From contig UQIL01000007.1 of NCBI GenBank assembly GCA_900541025.1, positions 1-64,000 on the forward strand: 64,000 nt of DNA, read 5' to 3'. Every line of letters begins with the position of its first letter. The first letter of the stretch is position 1. Below the pieces are notes generated by a model. That model had not been told where the DNA came from, ran no database searches, and saw nothing but the letters and a program-made list of their open reading frames with translations. Source of the DNA: an uncultured Collinsella sp. (lineage in GTDB: Bacteria > Actinomycetota > Coriobacteriia > Coriobacteriales > Coriobacteriaceae). Positions 26,810 through 35,260 of the stretch are shown one piece after another. The position numbers were made by a program, and so were the translations under genes.

Positions 26810-27481
26810 ATGAACGAAGCAGTTCCCGCAGCGCCGGTAAGCGCTGAGTCGATGGCAAAGCAGGGTTGCGAAAAGCTCGGCTTGGACGCGTTTGATGCGT
26901 TGGTTCGCTGCGCCCGCACGTGCCGTCGCTTTGACGAGTCCATGCGCGTGCCGCGTGAGCTTTTGCTTGAGCTGGCGGAGCTGGCGCACCTGACTCCCTG
27001 TGGTGCCAATGCTCAGCGTCTGCGTTTTCATGTGGTAAGCGGTGCAGAGGACTGCGCGCGTGTATTTGACGAGCTTGCATGGGCCGGTGCGCTCAAGGAT
27101 TGGCCGGGTCCTGTCGAGGGCGAGCGCCCGACCGGCTACATCGCGATTCTGGCCGAGCGCGCCGTTCCGGGCAAGCCCGCCGCTCCCATTACCGAGGTCG
27201 ACACGGGTATTGCCGCGCAGACGATGATGCTCGCCGCCCGCAGCGCCACGCCCGAGGTGGCTGCCTGCATGTTCAAGGCCTTTACGCCCCACGCGATCGA
27301 TGCCATGGGGCTCGATAACGACAAGTATGAGCTCAAGCTGATCATGTCGTTTGGCGTTCCGGCCGAGACACAGGTGATCGATGCGATCGATTCCAACCCG
27401 GATGGCTCTATCAATTATTGGCGCGATGAGGCGCAGGTGCACCACGTACCCAAGCGTTCGCTCGCCGACGTGCTGGTGTAG
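26810..27481 (+). CDS. nitroreductase-family flavoprotein
   Basis: This 223-residue protein has the nitroreductase fold cues RTCRRFDESMRVPRELLLELAELAHLTPCGANAQRLRFHVV (FMN-binding Arg and the substrate-side helix) and a later AAQTMMLAARSATPEVAACM. Members reduce quinones, flavins or nitro compounds with NAD(P)H. GGGG precedes the ATG. A DtxR-type box upstream suggests a link to metal or redox stress. Confidence 0.82.
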   Translation: MNEAVPAAPVSAESMAKQGCEKLGLDAFDALVRCARTCRRFDESMRVPRELLLELAELAHLTPCGANAQRLRFHVVSGAEDCARVFDELAWAGALKDWPGPVEGERPTGYIAILAERAVPGKPAAPITEVDTGIAAQTMMLAARSATPEVAACMFKAFTPHAIDAMGLDNDKYELKLIMSFGVPAETQVIDAIDSNPDGSINYWRDEAQVHHVPKRSLADVLV

Positions 27482-27515
27482 TTGAGTGTCACCGCGGTGC
27501 AATCCGGCGGCAAAA

Positions 27516-27549
27516 TCACCACAAAGGCTCCTGTCCCCTTTGTGGTGGC
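27516..27549. repeat. palindromic repeat family B, copy 1
   Basis: TCACCACAAAGG (27516-27527) faces CCTTTGTGGTGG (27537-27548) around CTCCTGTCC. Four more copies lie at 57453, 58409, 59988 and 60391. It sits between the nitroreductase stop and the next gene's GGGGAGG. Confidence 0.7.
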
Positions 27550-27564
27550 ACGAGGGGAGGGTGT

Positions 27565-28107
27565 GTGGCAGATCTGTATTTGGTGCGGCATGGGCAGACT
27601 GAGCTCAATGTGCAGAGCATTTTGCAGGGCTGGCACGATTCGCCGCTTACGGCGCGCGGGCGCGAGCAGGCGCTGACGGCGCGTACGGCGTTTGCGGCGC
27701 GTGGCGTGGCCTTTGATCATGTGTATTCCTCGCCGTTGGGCCGGGCGCGGCATACGGCCGAGCTTATCGTTGGCGAGGGCCGTTCCATTGAGCTGGTCGA
27801 TGACCTGCGTGAGTGGCATTTTGGCTCGCTGGAGGGCACATCAAATCGCGAGATGCCGCCGCAGCCCTGGGGCGATTATCCGGTGGCCTTTGGCGGCGAG
27901 TCGGAAGTGCAGCTTCAGTCGCGCATGGTCGCGGCGCTGTCCCGCATCATGGCCAGGCCGCAGCACGACTGCGTGCTGGCGGTTTCCCACGGCTCAGTCT
28001 GCCAGGAGTTTCTTGAGTATGTGACTGGCGGGGGAGAGCTACCCGACAACGGTGCCGTGCTTCATTTTGGCTATTGCGACGGGGCGTTTTCGCTCTTGGG
28101 TTGGTAA
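27565..28107 (+). CDS. histidine phosphatase family protein (paralogue 1)
   Basis: This 180-residue protein has the catalytic LVRHGQTELN at residue 6 and the second His in AVSHGSVCQEF at about 139, with the acid in REWHFGSLEG. This is the phosphoglycerate-mutase-like phosphatase superfamily (CobC/GpmB-like). The substrate is unknown. Translation starts at GTG 27565 after GGGGAGG. A paralogue follows 17 bases later; the two share about half their residues, suggesting tandem duplication. Confidence 0.88.
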   Translation: MADLYLVRHGQTELNVQSILQGWHDSPLTARGREQALTARTAFAARGVAFDHVYSSPLGRARHTAELIVGEGRSIELVDDLREWHFGSLEGTSNREMPPQPWGDYPVAFGGESEVQLQSRMVAALSRIMARPQHDCVLAVSHGSVCQEFLEYVTGGGELPDNGAVLHFGYCDGAFSLLGW

Positions 28108-28124
28108 CGAACGAAAGGACCCCT

Positions 28125-28760
28125 ATGAATAAAGATCTGTATCTGGTCCGTCATGGACAGACGATATTCAACCTTAAGCGTATCATTCAGGGGTGGAGTG
28201 ACTCGCCGCTTACGCAGTTGGGTTGCGACCAGGCGGCGCGCGCCGGCATGTTTTTACGTGCGCGCGGCATTGAGCCCGATCATGCCTACACCTCCACGCT
28301 TCATCGCACCGAGCAGACTATCGCCAACTTGTGGCCGGGCTTGGCGTACGAGCGCCTGGACGGCCTGCGCGAGTGGTTCTTTGGCGATTTTGAGGCCGAG
28401 CGCGTGATGCTTATGCCCGAGCGCCCGTGGCGCGATTTCTATCGTCAGTTTGGCGGCGAGGGCCAGATGCAGGTGCGCGAGCGCATGGTGGCGACGTTGA
28501 CCGAGCTTATGCGGCGTCCGGACCATACGTGCGTGCTCGCGGTAAGCCATGGCTCGGCCATCAAGGAGTTTTTGGATCACGTGAGGGGAGCGGCGGCCGA
28601 TGAACGCGATCGCGTTCCGGGCAACTGCTCGGTGCTGCATTTCGTGTTTGACGACGAGGCCGGTACGTTTGAACTGGTTGAGATTTTCACGCAGGAAGAC
28701 TACGCGCGCGAGCTGGGGCTTGAACCGCTCGTGGCTACTGCGGGTCCGCAGCGCGGATAA
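28125..28760 (+). CDS. histidine phosphatase family protein (paralogue 2)
   Basis: This 211-residue protein has LVRHGQTIFN at residue 7, REWFFGDFE in the middle and AVSHGSAIKEFLDHV at about 140. It has a longer C-terminus (FELVEIFTQEDYARELGLEP) than its neighbour. AAAGGA supports the ATG at 28125. Tandem pairs like this may differ in substrate. Confidence 0.88.
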   Translation: MNKDLYLVRHGQTIFNLKRIIQGWSDSPLTQLGCDQAARAGMFLRARGIEPDHAYTSTLHRTEQTIANLWPGLAYERLDGLREWFFGDFEAERVMLMPERPWRDFYRQFGGEGQMQVRERMVATLTELMRRPDHTCVLAVSHGSAIKEFLDHVRGAAADERDRVPGNCSVLHFVFDDEAGTFELVEIFTQEDYARELGLEPLVATAGPQRG

Positions 28761-28806
28761 CGCGAGCGCGGCGGCACGGGTCGCCGGCTAATTTTTCGAC
28801 GCAAAA

Positions 28807-28843
28807 GGGGCGGAGATGCATGTACCTGCTGCATCTCCGCCCC
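28807..28843. terminator. bidirectional terminator between convergent genes
   Basis: GGGGCGGAGATGCA pairs perfectly with TGCATCTCCGCCCC around nine bases. It is flanked by TGTTTG on one side and TTTTGC, read in reverse, on the other. Confidence 0.75.
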
Positions 28844-28888
28844 CTGTTTGTTGAGCTGCCGATTTTTGTGCCGGGCGGTCTGGTCTTG

Positions 28889-29578
28889 CTAGAACCGCGC
28901 GACCTGGTGCGTGAGCAGACCTGTCGGAACCTGCGGCGCGGCGCCGCTGACCCGCGCGGCGGGGAAGAGCACGGCAACGGTAAAGTTGAACGGCTCCTTG
29001 CCGGTGTACGTTCCGGCGACACGGGCCTCATCGGCCAGCAGCTGCGACGCCCCGGTTATAGCGGCGGCGTAGGCGGGGTCGTCGGCCAGTGCCGGCTCCG
29101 GTGCTTGGTCGAGCATGGCGCGGATGGCCCCGACGGCCTCCTCGCGCTTGACCTCCCACGCGCGGTGCGTAATGCCCGCGGGGTCGGTGACGGCGTAGAG
29201 CGACGCGCCCTCTTTGGCAGCGCCCAGGATGATGTCCATGACGGGCGACGCCTCGTAGGAGAGCGACACGGGGCGCGGCTGCACCTTAAGTTCGGCGATC
29301 GCGCGCGCGGCGGCGAGTGCGTCGACGCTCTTGGCGGCGGCCTCGTCGCTACCCGTCAGCACGTTAACCGGGCAAATCGCCACGACACCCGTCACGCGCC
29401 CCGGCTCCCCCGAGCATTCGTACACGTAGTATGCCGCACCCGGGTCCTTGAGCATGAGCCCATCGGCAATGGCTCCGCGCAGAACATCGTTGCCGCTCAG
29501 GATGCTGCCCATTGCAGGCAGTGCCTCGAGCACGCGGTCCTGAGCCGGGCGGATGCAGGGAAACGGAAGTGCTTTCAT
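28889..29578 (-). CDS. short DUF1015-family homologue
   Basis: This 229-residue protein opens MKALPFPCIRPAQDRVLEALPA, the usual DUF1015 start, and has a LSYEASPVMDIILGAAKEGASLYAVTDPAGITHRAW core. Typical DUF1015 proteins have about 400 residues, so this is about half length, missing much of the C-terminal portion. DUF1015 genes often accompany serA and serC in Firmicutes, and serA/serC lie just upstream here, supporting the assignment. Function unknown. Confidence 0.7.
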   Translation of the reverse strand: MKALPFPCIRPAQDRVLEALPAMGSILSGNDVLRGAIADGLMLKDPGAAYYVYECSGEPGRVTGVVAICPVNVLTGSDEAAAKSVDALAAARAIAELKVQPRPVSLSYEASPVMDIILGAAKEGASLYAVTDPAGITHRAWEVKREEAVGAIRAMLDQAPEPALADDPAYAAAITGASQLLADEARVAGTYTGKEPFNFTVAVLFPAARVSGAAPQVPTGLLTHQVARF

Positions 29579-29617
29579 GGGCGGTCCTAACGCACGAGTC
29601 GGTTTGTTCGCGGCTTA

Positions 29618-30838
29618 TTATGCCCCAACTTGGCCGCTCGCGTCCCAGAGCACGTTATCGGCGAGCGCGATGAGCACCTGCTGACAACGAACGATATCGA
29701 CGTGGGGCACATATTCGTTGGGCTTGTGCGCGAGCGCGAGCGACCCGGGACCATAGCTCATACAGTTGCGGTTGCCCGTCTTGCCCGCGATGACGGCGGT
29801 GTCGGTGTAGCCGGTAAAGAAGCCGACGGTCGTGTCCGCGTCCGTCACGTCATCGGCGGCACGCTTGAGCGCTGCTAGAAGAGAAGAGTTCGGGTCGCGC
29901 TCGATGGCGGGACGGTCGCCCGTCACGGTGTAGCTGCCATGGCAACCGGGAACGGCGGCTTCGGCGACGGCGATGGCCTGCTCTACCATGCGCGTCGCGG
30001 CGGCCGTATCGGTCGGTGGGGTCAGGCGCATGTCGACCCAGACTTTGGCGCGGTCGGGTACGACGTAGGGGCGATATCCGCCCTCGATTTGGCCAAACGT
30101 GATGGTCGAAGGCCCCAGCTCATCGTGCGCGGGCAGCGCCACAAACGCGCGACGAAGCGAACACACGACCTCGGCCATGGCGGCGACGGCATCCGCGCCC
30201 TTCCAGGGCTGGCTCGCATGCGCCGTCACGCCAGCCATTTCAATCTCGAACCACGTACGTCCCTTGTGCGCCACCTGGATCTGTCCGTCGGTGGGCTCGG
30301 TGTCCAGCACCCATTCGCGCGAACCGACCCAGCCGGCATCGATCGTGGCCTCTGAGCCTCGCATAAAGTCTTCCTCGTCGACCGAGCAGATGAGCGAAAA
30401 GCCGCGGCGGGGCAACGCGCCATTCGCCGCCACGCGCTCGAGCGTATGGACCAGTGCGGCAATGGCGCAGGCCAGGCCACCCTTCATGTCGCAGGCGCCA
30501 CGGCCGTAGAGCTTGCCGTCGCGCACAACCGCCCCAAGCGGTGCGATGTCCGCGTCCCAGCCATCGCCCAGCGTAACGGTATCCATGTGGCAGATGTAGA
30601 CGAGTCGCGGCTCGTCGCTTTGGCCCGGCACGGTGACCATAAGGTTGCGGCGCCCGGGGAGTACTTCGAGCTCTGCAATCTGCACGGCATCGAGTACCGG
30701 ATGGCTCAGCTGCGCCAACCGTTCCTCAACCAACGCTCTGATATAGCGTTCAATCTCGCCCTCATACGCACCTGGGTCGGAACTGTCGATCCGCACGAGC
30801 CCTTGCGTAAGCCGCCAAGCAAAATTTGTATCAACCAT
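29618..30838 (-). CDS. M20-family peptidase/deacylase (ArgE/DapE-like)
   Basis: This 406-residue protein has YICHMDTVTLGDGW (first metal ligand with catalytic Asp), YGRGACDMKGGLA (bridging Asp) and VDEEDFMRGSEA (catalytic Glu). The central dimerisation domain has GVTAHASQPWKGADA. Such enzymes cleave N-acyl amino acids or peptides; the substrate is not predictable. GAGGTG precedes the ATG at 30838. Confidence 0.85.
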   Translation of the reverse strand: MVDTNFAWRLTQGLVRIDSSDPGAYEGEIERYIRALVEERLAQLSHPVLDAVQIAELEVLPGRRNLMVTVPGQSDEPRLVYICHMDTVTLGDGWDADIAPLGAVVRDGKLYGRGACDMKGGLACAIAALVHTLERVAANGALPRRGFSLICSVDEEDFMRGSEATIDAGWVGSREWVLDTEPTDGQIQVAHKGRTWFEIEMAGVTAHASQPWKGADAVAAMAEVVCSLRRAFVALPAHDELGPSTITFGQIEGGYRPYVVPDRAKVWVDMRLTPPTDTAAATRMVEQAIAVAEAAVPGCHGSYTVTGDRPAIERDPNSSLLAALKRAADDVTDADTTVGFFTGYTDTAVIAGKTGNRNCMSYGPGSLALAHKPNEYVPHVDIVRCQQVLIALADNVLWDASGQVGA

Positions 30839-30921
30839 AGGCACCTCACAGATAGTTAGGTCAACATACAGATTGTATGCCAAGAAGCGGCTCGGTGCAT
30901 TTAATGGAGCGCTCACAAAAT

Positions 30922-30951
30922 GGGGGCGCCTCTCGTGCGAAAGGCGCCCCC
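30922..30951 (-). terminator. intrinsic terminator of serC-serA
   Basis: GGGGGCGCCT (30922-30931) pairs perfectly with AGGCGCCCCC (30942-30951); on the reverse strand ATTTTG follows. It separates the ser genes from the M20 gene. Confidence 0.75.
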
Positions 30952-31014
30952 GCGGGCATTCAATGTCAGCGACGGGCGGGCCACATGGGGAACTGCCCGT
31001 CAGATCAGCTGGCG

Positions 31015-32178
31015 CTATTTGATTACGCGCACGCGATACATCGACGGAATCTGCTTGAGCGCCTCGATGGTGCTGCTGTTCAGGTGCTCATCGGTGTCGA
31101 ACATGGTGTAGGCGTTCTCGCCGGCGGACTCATTGGTCATGCGTTGCACGTTGGCATTGTCCTTGGCCAGGATTGCCGTGATCTGGCCGATCATGTTGGG
31201 CACGTTGGCGTGCAGGCAGGCGATGCGGCTCGCGGCGCGCGCCTTGCCCATGCTGCAGGCGGGGTAGTTAACGCTGTGCGCGATGTTGCCGTTTTCCAGG
31301 TAATCCTTGAGCTCGCTAATGGCCATGTCGGCGCAGTTGGCCTCGGCCTCGCCGGTGCCGGCGCCCGAGTGCGTGGTGATGAACGTGTTGGGCATCTTGA
31401 CGGTCTTGGGCGTGGCAAAGTCGCAGCTAAACCAGCTCAGCTTGCCCTCGCGCAGGGCGGCGTCGACGGCGTCCTCGTCAATGATGGTCTCGCGTGCGTA
31501 GTTGATGAGCACGGCGTCCGGGGCCAGCAGGTCGATCTGCTCGGTGCTGATCATGCCGATGGTGTCGGCCTTGCTGGGCACGTGCACGGTGAGGTAGTCG
31601 CAGCCGCGGCACAGGTCCTCGAGCGTGCCCACGCGCTGCACCTCGCGGCTCAGCACCCACGCGTGCTCGACGGAAATGAACGGATCGTAGCCGTAGACGT
31701 CCATGCCCAGATCGACGCAGGCGTTGGCGACCTTGGAGCCCACGTTGCCCAGGCCGATGACGCCGATGCGCTTGCCCTTGAGCTCGCGGCCCACAAAGGC
31801 CTTCTTGGCCTTCTCGGCATCGACCTGAATCTCGGGATCGTCGGCGTTGTCGCGCACCCAGTTCATCGACTGCACCACGCCACGGCTCGAAAGCACCAGC
31901 ATGCCCAGGACGAGCTCCTTGACGGCGTTGCTGTTGGCACCGGGGGAGTTAAAGACGACGACGCCCTTCTTGGCGTACTCCTCGACGGGGATGTTGTTGA
32001 CGCCGGCGCCGCAGCGGGCGATAGCGCGGATGCCCTCGGGCAGCTCGTAGCCGTGCAGGTCGGTAGAGCGCATAAGGATGGCGTCGGCCTCCTCGGCGGT
32101 GCTTACAAATTCGTAGCCCTCGCCAAACTCGACTTTGCCGTCTTTAGTGATGTCGTCGATAGTCTTAATCTTGCGCAT
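31015..32178 (-). CDS. serA: D-3-phosphoglycerate dehydrogenase with ACT domain
   Basis: This 387-residue enzyme catalyses the first step of serine synthesis. It has the substrate-binding RSTDLHG, CGAGVNNIPV, the NAD-binding GLGNVGSKVA (about residue 146), the catalytic region THSGAGTGEAEAN and a C-terminal ACT domain (NVPNMIGQITAILAKDNANVQRM) that usually senses serine. It follows serC by 72 bases, so the pathway's first two enzymes are co-transcribed. Confidence 0.93.
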   Translation of the reverse strand: MRKIKTIDDITKDGKVEFGEGYEFVSTAEEADAILMRSTDLHGYELPEGIRAIARCGAGVNNIPVEEYAKKGVVVFNSPGANSNAVKELVLGMLVLSSRGVVQSMNWVRDNADDPEIQVDAEKAKKAFVGRELKGKRIGVIGLGNVGSKVANACVDLGMDVYGYDPFISVEHAWVLSREVQRVGTLEDLCRGCDYLTVHVPSKADTIGMISTEQIDLLAPDAVLINYARETIIDEDAVDAALREGKLSWFSCDFATPKTVKMPNTFITTHSGAGTGEAEANCADMAISELKDYLENGNIAHSVNYPACSMGKARAASRIACLHANVPNMIGQITAILAKDNANVQRMTNESAGENAYTMFDTDEHLNSSTIEALKQIPSMYRVRVIK

Positions 32179-32250
32179 GGAAAAACTCCTTAGCAGGTTT
32201 TGATCTAAACAGGGTGGTCTGAGGTGGCTGGTCGGCCCGCGCGTTGCGGG

Positions 32251-33375
<1,125 letters not shown>

Positions 33376-33803
33376 CTTCTAGTTCCCCCTCGTAGTCGTT
33401 TGAACGTTCGGGATACTTTAGCACAGTGGAGCGCCAGGCGCGACTGCATCACGGTAAAACTCGAGTGCGTCGCTATGATTTACAGGATGGTTACATGGGG
33501 GAGGGCTTATCTCGAGGCTCGCATCCGATCCGCCTCGGCCTTCGCTCTATGTTGAGTGTAGCGGAGGGTGGGGACAGATTCACAAGCGCGCCTGTCTGAC
33601 AAGTGTGATTTGGGGCGATCTCGTCAAAGCTGCTGAGCTGAGAAAATAACCGTTAACCGGATTAAATTTTGTTGCTCAACATTTGACACTCTGTGCGTGG
33701 TAACTTTTTTACCAACAGGTATGATTAATGACATGTGCGCCGCGCCTGCCTGCTGGGCCGCGGCGCACTTGTGACAGCCTTTGACACCCTTGGAGCGTGT
33801 ACT
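33376..33803. other. gene-free region between serC and the BREX locus
   Basis: About 430 bases without a credible gene, with lower GC in 33640-33730. It should hold the divergent promoters of serC and BREX. TTGACA at 33683-33688 and 33781-33786 and TATGAT at 33720-33725 are seen, but none forms an ideal pair. TGGTAA and TTACCA form a palindrome at 33698-33714. Confidence 0.5.
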
Positions 33804-33869
33804 GTGGATGTAACCACAAAAAGCGTTCGGGGGGGGGGTGCTCACCCGCGAGCAATTCCTCCCGCATGA
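33804..33869 (+). promoter_or_regulatory. upstream brxA start with G10 tract (putative phase-variation switch)
   Basis: GGAG at 33792-33795 lies eight bases before GTG 33804. That frame reads MDVTTKSVRGGG and then stops at 33867. The run of ten G (33829-33838) lies between this start and the brxA frame. With nine or twelve G the start would join brxA in frame and supply the missing N-terminus. Confidence 0.65.
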
Positions 33870-34488
33870 GATGCGCATCGTCGCTGCCCTTCGTATGCAG
33901 GGCGCAAGTGACGAGCAGGTCATTGTACGCGTAAAGAGCGAGAACCTCTTTCAATATCCCACGGAGCGCATGGTCGCCAACCGCGCAACCGTGTGCCTTC
34001 GCCGCCTTGACGCCATGGTGCCCACGGACGCCGTATGCGCCGCGCGCGGCATCGACCCCAAAACCGCCGTCGAGGCTGCGTCATCCCTAACCAGGCTCAT
34101 GGCATCCGGCACTCCCACGCAGGCGGACCAGGCCATCTTCTACAGCATGATCTGCCGCTACGATATCGTGCGCGAGCTCGTGCTCGTCGAGGTAGGGGAG
34201 CGCCTACAAAATTTCGATTATGCCTTTACGGCGGTTGACCTCAACGCCTTTATGACACGCTTTACCACGGAGTATCCGGACGCGGCCCGCTGGACTGAGG
34301 CCACGGTCAAGCGCATTAAGGGCTCGCTCCGCCAGACGCTCCGCCATGCCGGCCTTATCGGCGAGGGCCAGGGCCCGGAGTCCGAGCGCCTGTCACCACT
34401 CTTCCTCGATTCCGATGTCGAGCGAGCCTTGGTTCAGCTGGGCGAGAAGTCGCTTATCGCGGCCCTTACCGGCAGGGCGGTGATGTAG
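33838..34488 (+). CDS. brxA: BREX protein BrxA (DUF1819), out of frame with its best start
   Basis: This 216-residue frame reads LTREQFLPHEMRIVAALRMQGASDEQVIVRVKSENLFQYPTERM, the DUF1819/BrxA signature. BrxA is a small helical DNA-binding BREX component. Translation in this frame could only begin at the GTG formed by the last G of the tract (33838), which has no proper ribosome site. Homologues carry about ten further N-terminal residues, which the frame from GTG 33804 would supply with nine G. It is the first gene of brxABC-pglX-pglZ-brxL; brxB begins two bases after its stop. Confidence 0.85.
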   Translation: MLTREQFLPHEMRIVAALRMQGASDEQVIVRVKSENLFQYPTERMVANRATVCLRRLDAMVPTDAVCAARGIDPKTAVEAASSLTRLMASGTPTQADQAIFYSMICRYDIVRELVLVEVGERLQNFDYAFTAVDLNAFMTRFTTEYPDAARWTEATVKRIKGSLRQTLRHAGLIGEGQGPESERLSPLFLDSDVERALVQLGEKSLIAALTGRAVM

Positions 34489-34489
34489 C

Positions 34490-35182
34490 GTGGCTCCCGT
34501 CAACAGCGCCGCCGAACCTGCTATCACCCCGGCGACCGATCTCACCACCAATATCGGCATCCATTCCCGTAAGAGCGTCGTGGCGGCGCATGCCCGCTCC
34601 GAGCGCGCCTGTCAGGAATTTGAGCGCCGTGCGCAGCTTCTGCGCGAGCGCCTGTGCAGCGAGGACTTTTTGGCCAACAAGGGCATAGGCAATGAGATCG
34701 GCTTCCACACTTTTTGCTATGACCCCGCGCTGGAGTTTGAGGCGCGTGCATTATTTGACACCCTTTCACGCGATGCCGAGGCCGACAAGCTTCCGTGCAC
34801 GCTCAAGGTCGTGAACCTTTACGACGCCGTGCTGGCAATTCTCGAAAAGCGCCGTGTCCTCAAGGCTATCCCGCACCAAGAGGAGCGCCGCGGTACCCAG
34901 CGCGTGCTCGAGGACGTGGCCAAGTTCGCCTCGCCCGAGAAAGTCGCCGCGTACATCCTTGAGCAGACCGAGCCGCACGCGCCTGGAGACGTCGTTCTCC
35001 TCACCGGCGCGGGCGAGGTTTTCCCATTCTTTCGCATACACACGCTTCTCCACTGCATGCTTGCGGATTTTGATGAGGTGCCTGTGATCGCTGCCTATCC
35101 GGGCAGCTTCAACGGCTCTTCTTTCCAACTCTTTAACCGTCTGCCTGCCGATAACTACTACCGCGCCATCGATATCTCGTAA
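34490..35182 (+). CDS. brxB: BREX protein BrxB (DUF1788)
   Basis: This 230-residue protein matches DUF1788: it has LCSEDFLANKGIGNEIGFHTFCYDP near the N-terminus and the C-terminal VVLLTGAGEVFPFFRIHTLLHCM and YPGSFNGSSFQLF. BrxB is essential in type 1 BREX, though its activity is undefined. It starts at GTG 34490, right after the brxA stop, so it depends on coupling with brxA. Confidence 0.9.
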   Translation: MAPVNSAAEPAITPATDLTTNIGIHSRKSVVAAHARSERACQEFERRAQLLRERLCSEDFLANKGIGNEIGFHTFCYDPALEFEARALFDTLSRDAEADKLPCTLKVVNLYDAVLAILEKRRVLKAIPHQEERRGTQRVLEDVAKFASPEKVAAYILEQTEPHAPGDVVLLTGAGEVFPFFRIHTLLHCMLADFDEVPVIAAYPGSFNGSSFQLFNRLPADNYYRAIDIS

Positions 35183-35260
35183 GCACGGCTCCCCGCAGGC
35201 AAGTCCCTGCCGCCGGTAACAACCCTTTGCCATAACGTTCCCAAACCCAAAGGAGCACCC

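Noticed and set aside
28820..29590. 256-codon forward frame opposite the DUF1015 gene
   Set aside because: The reverse frame carries the recognisable family start and core; the forward one has shadow-like composition.
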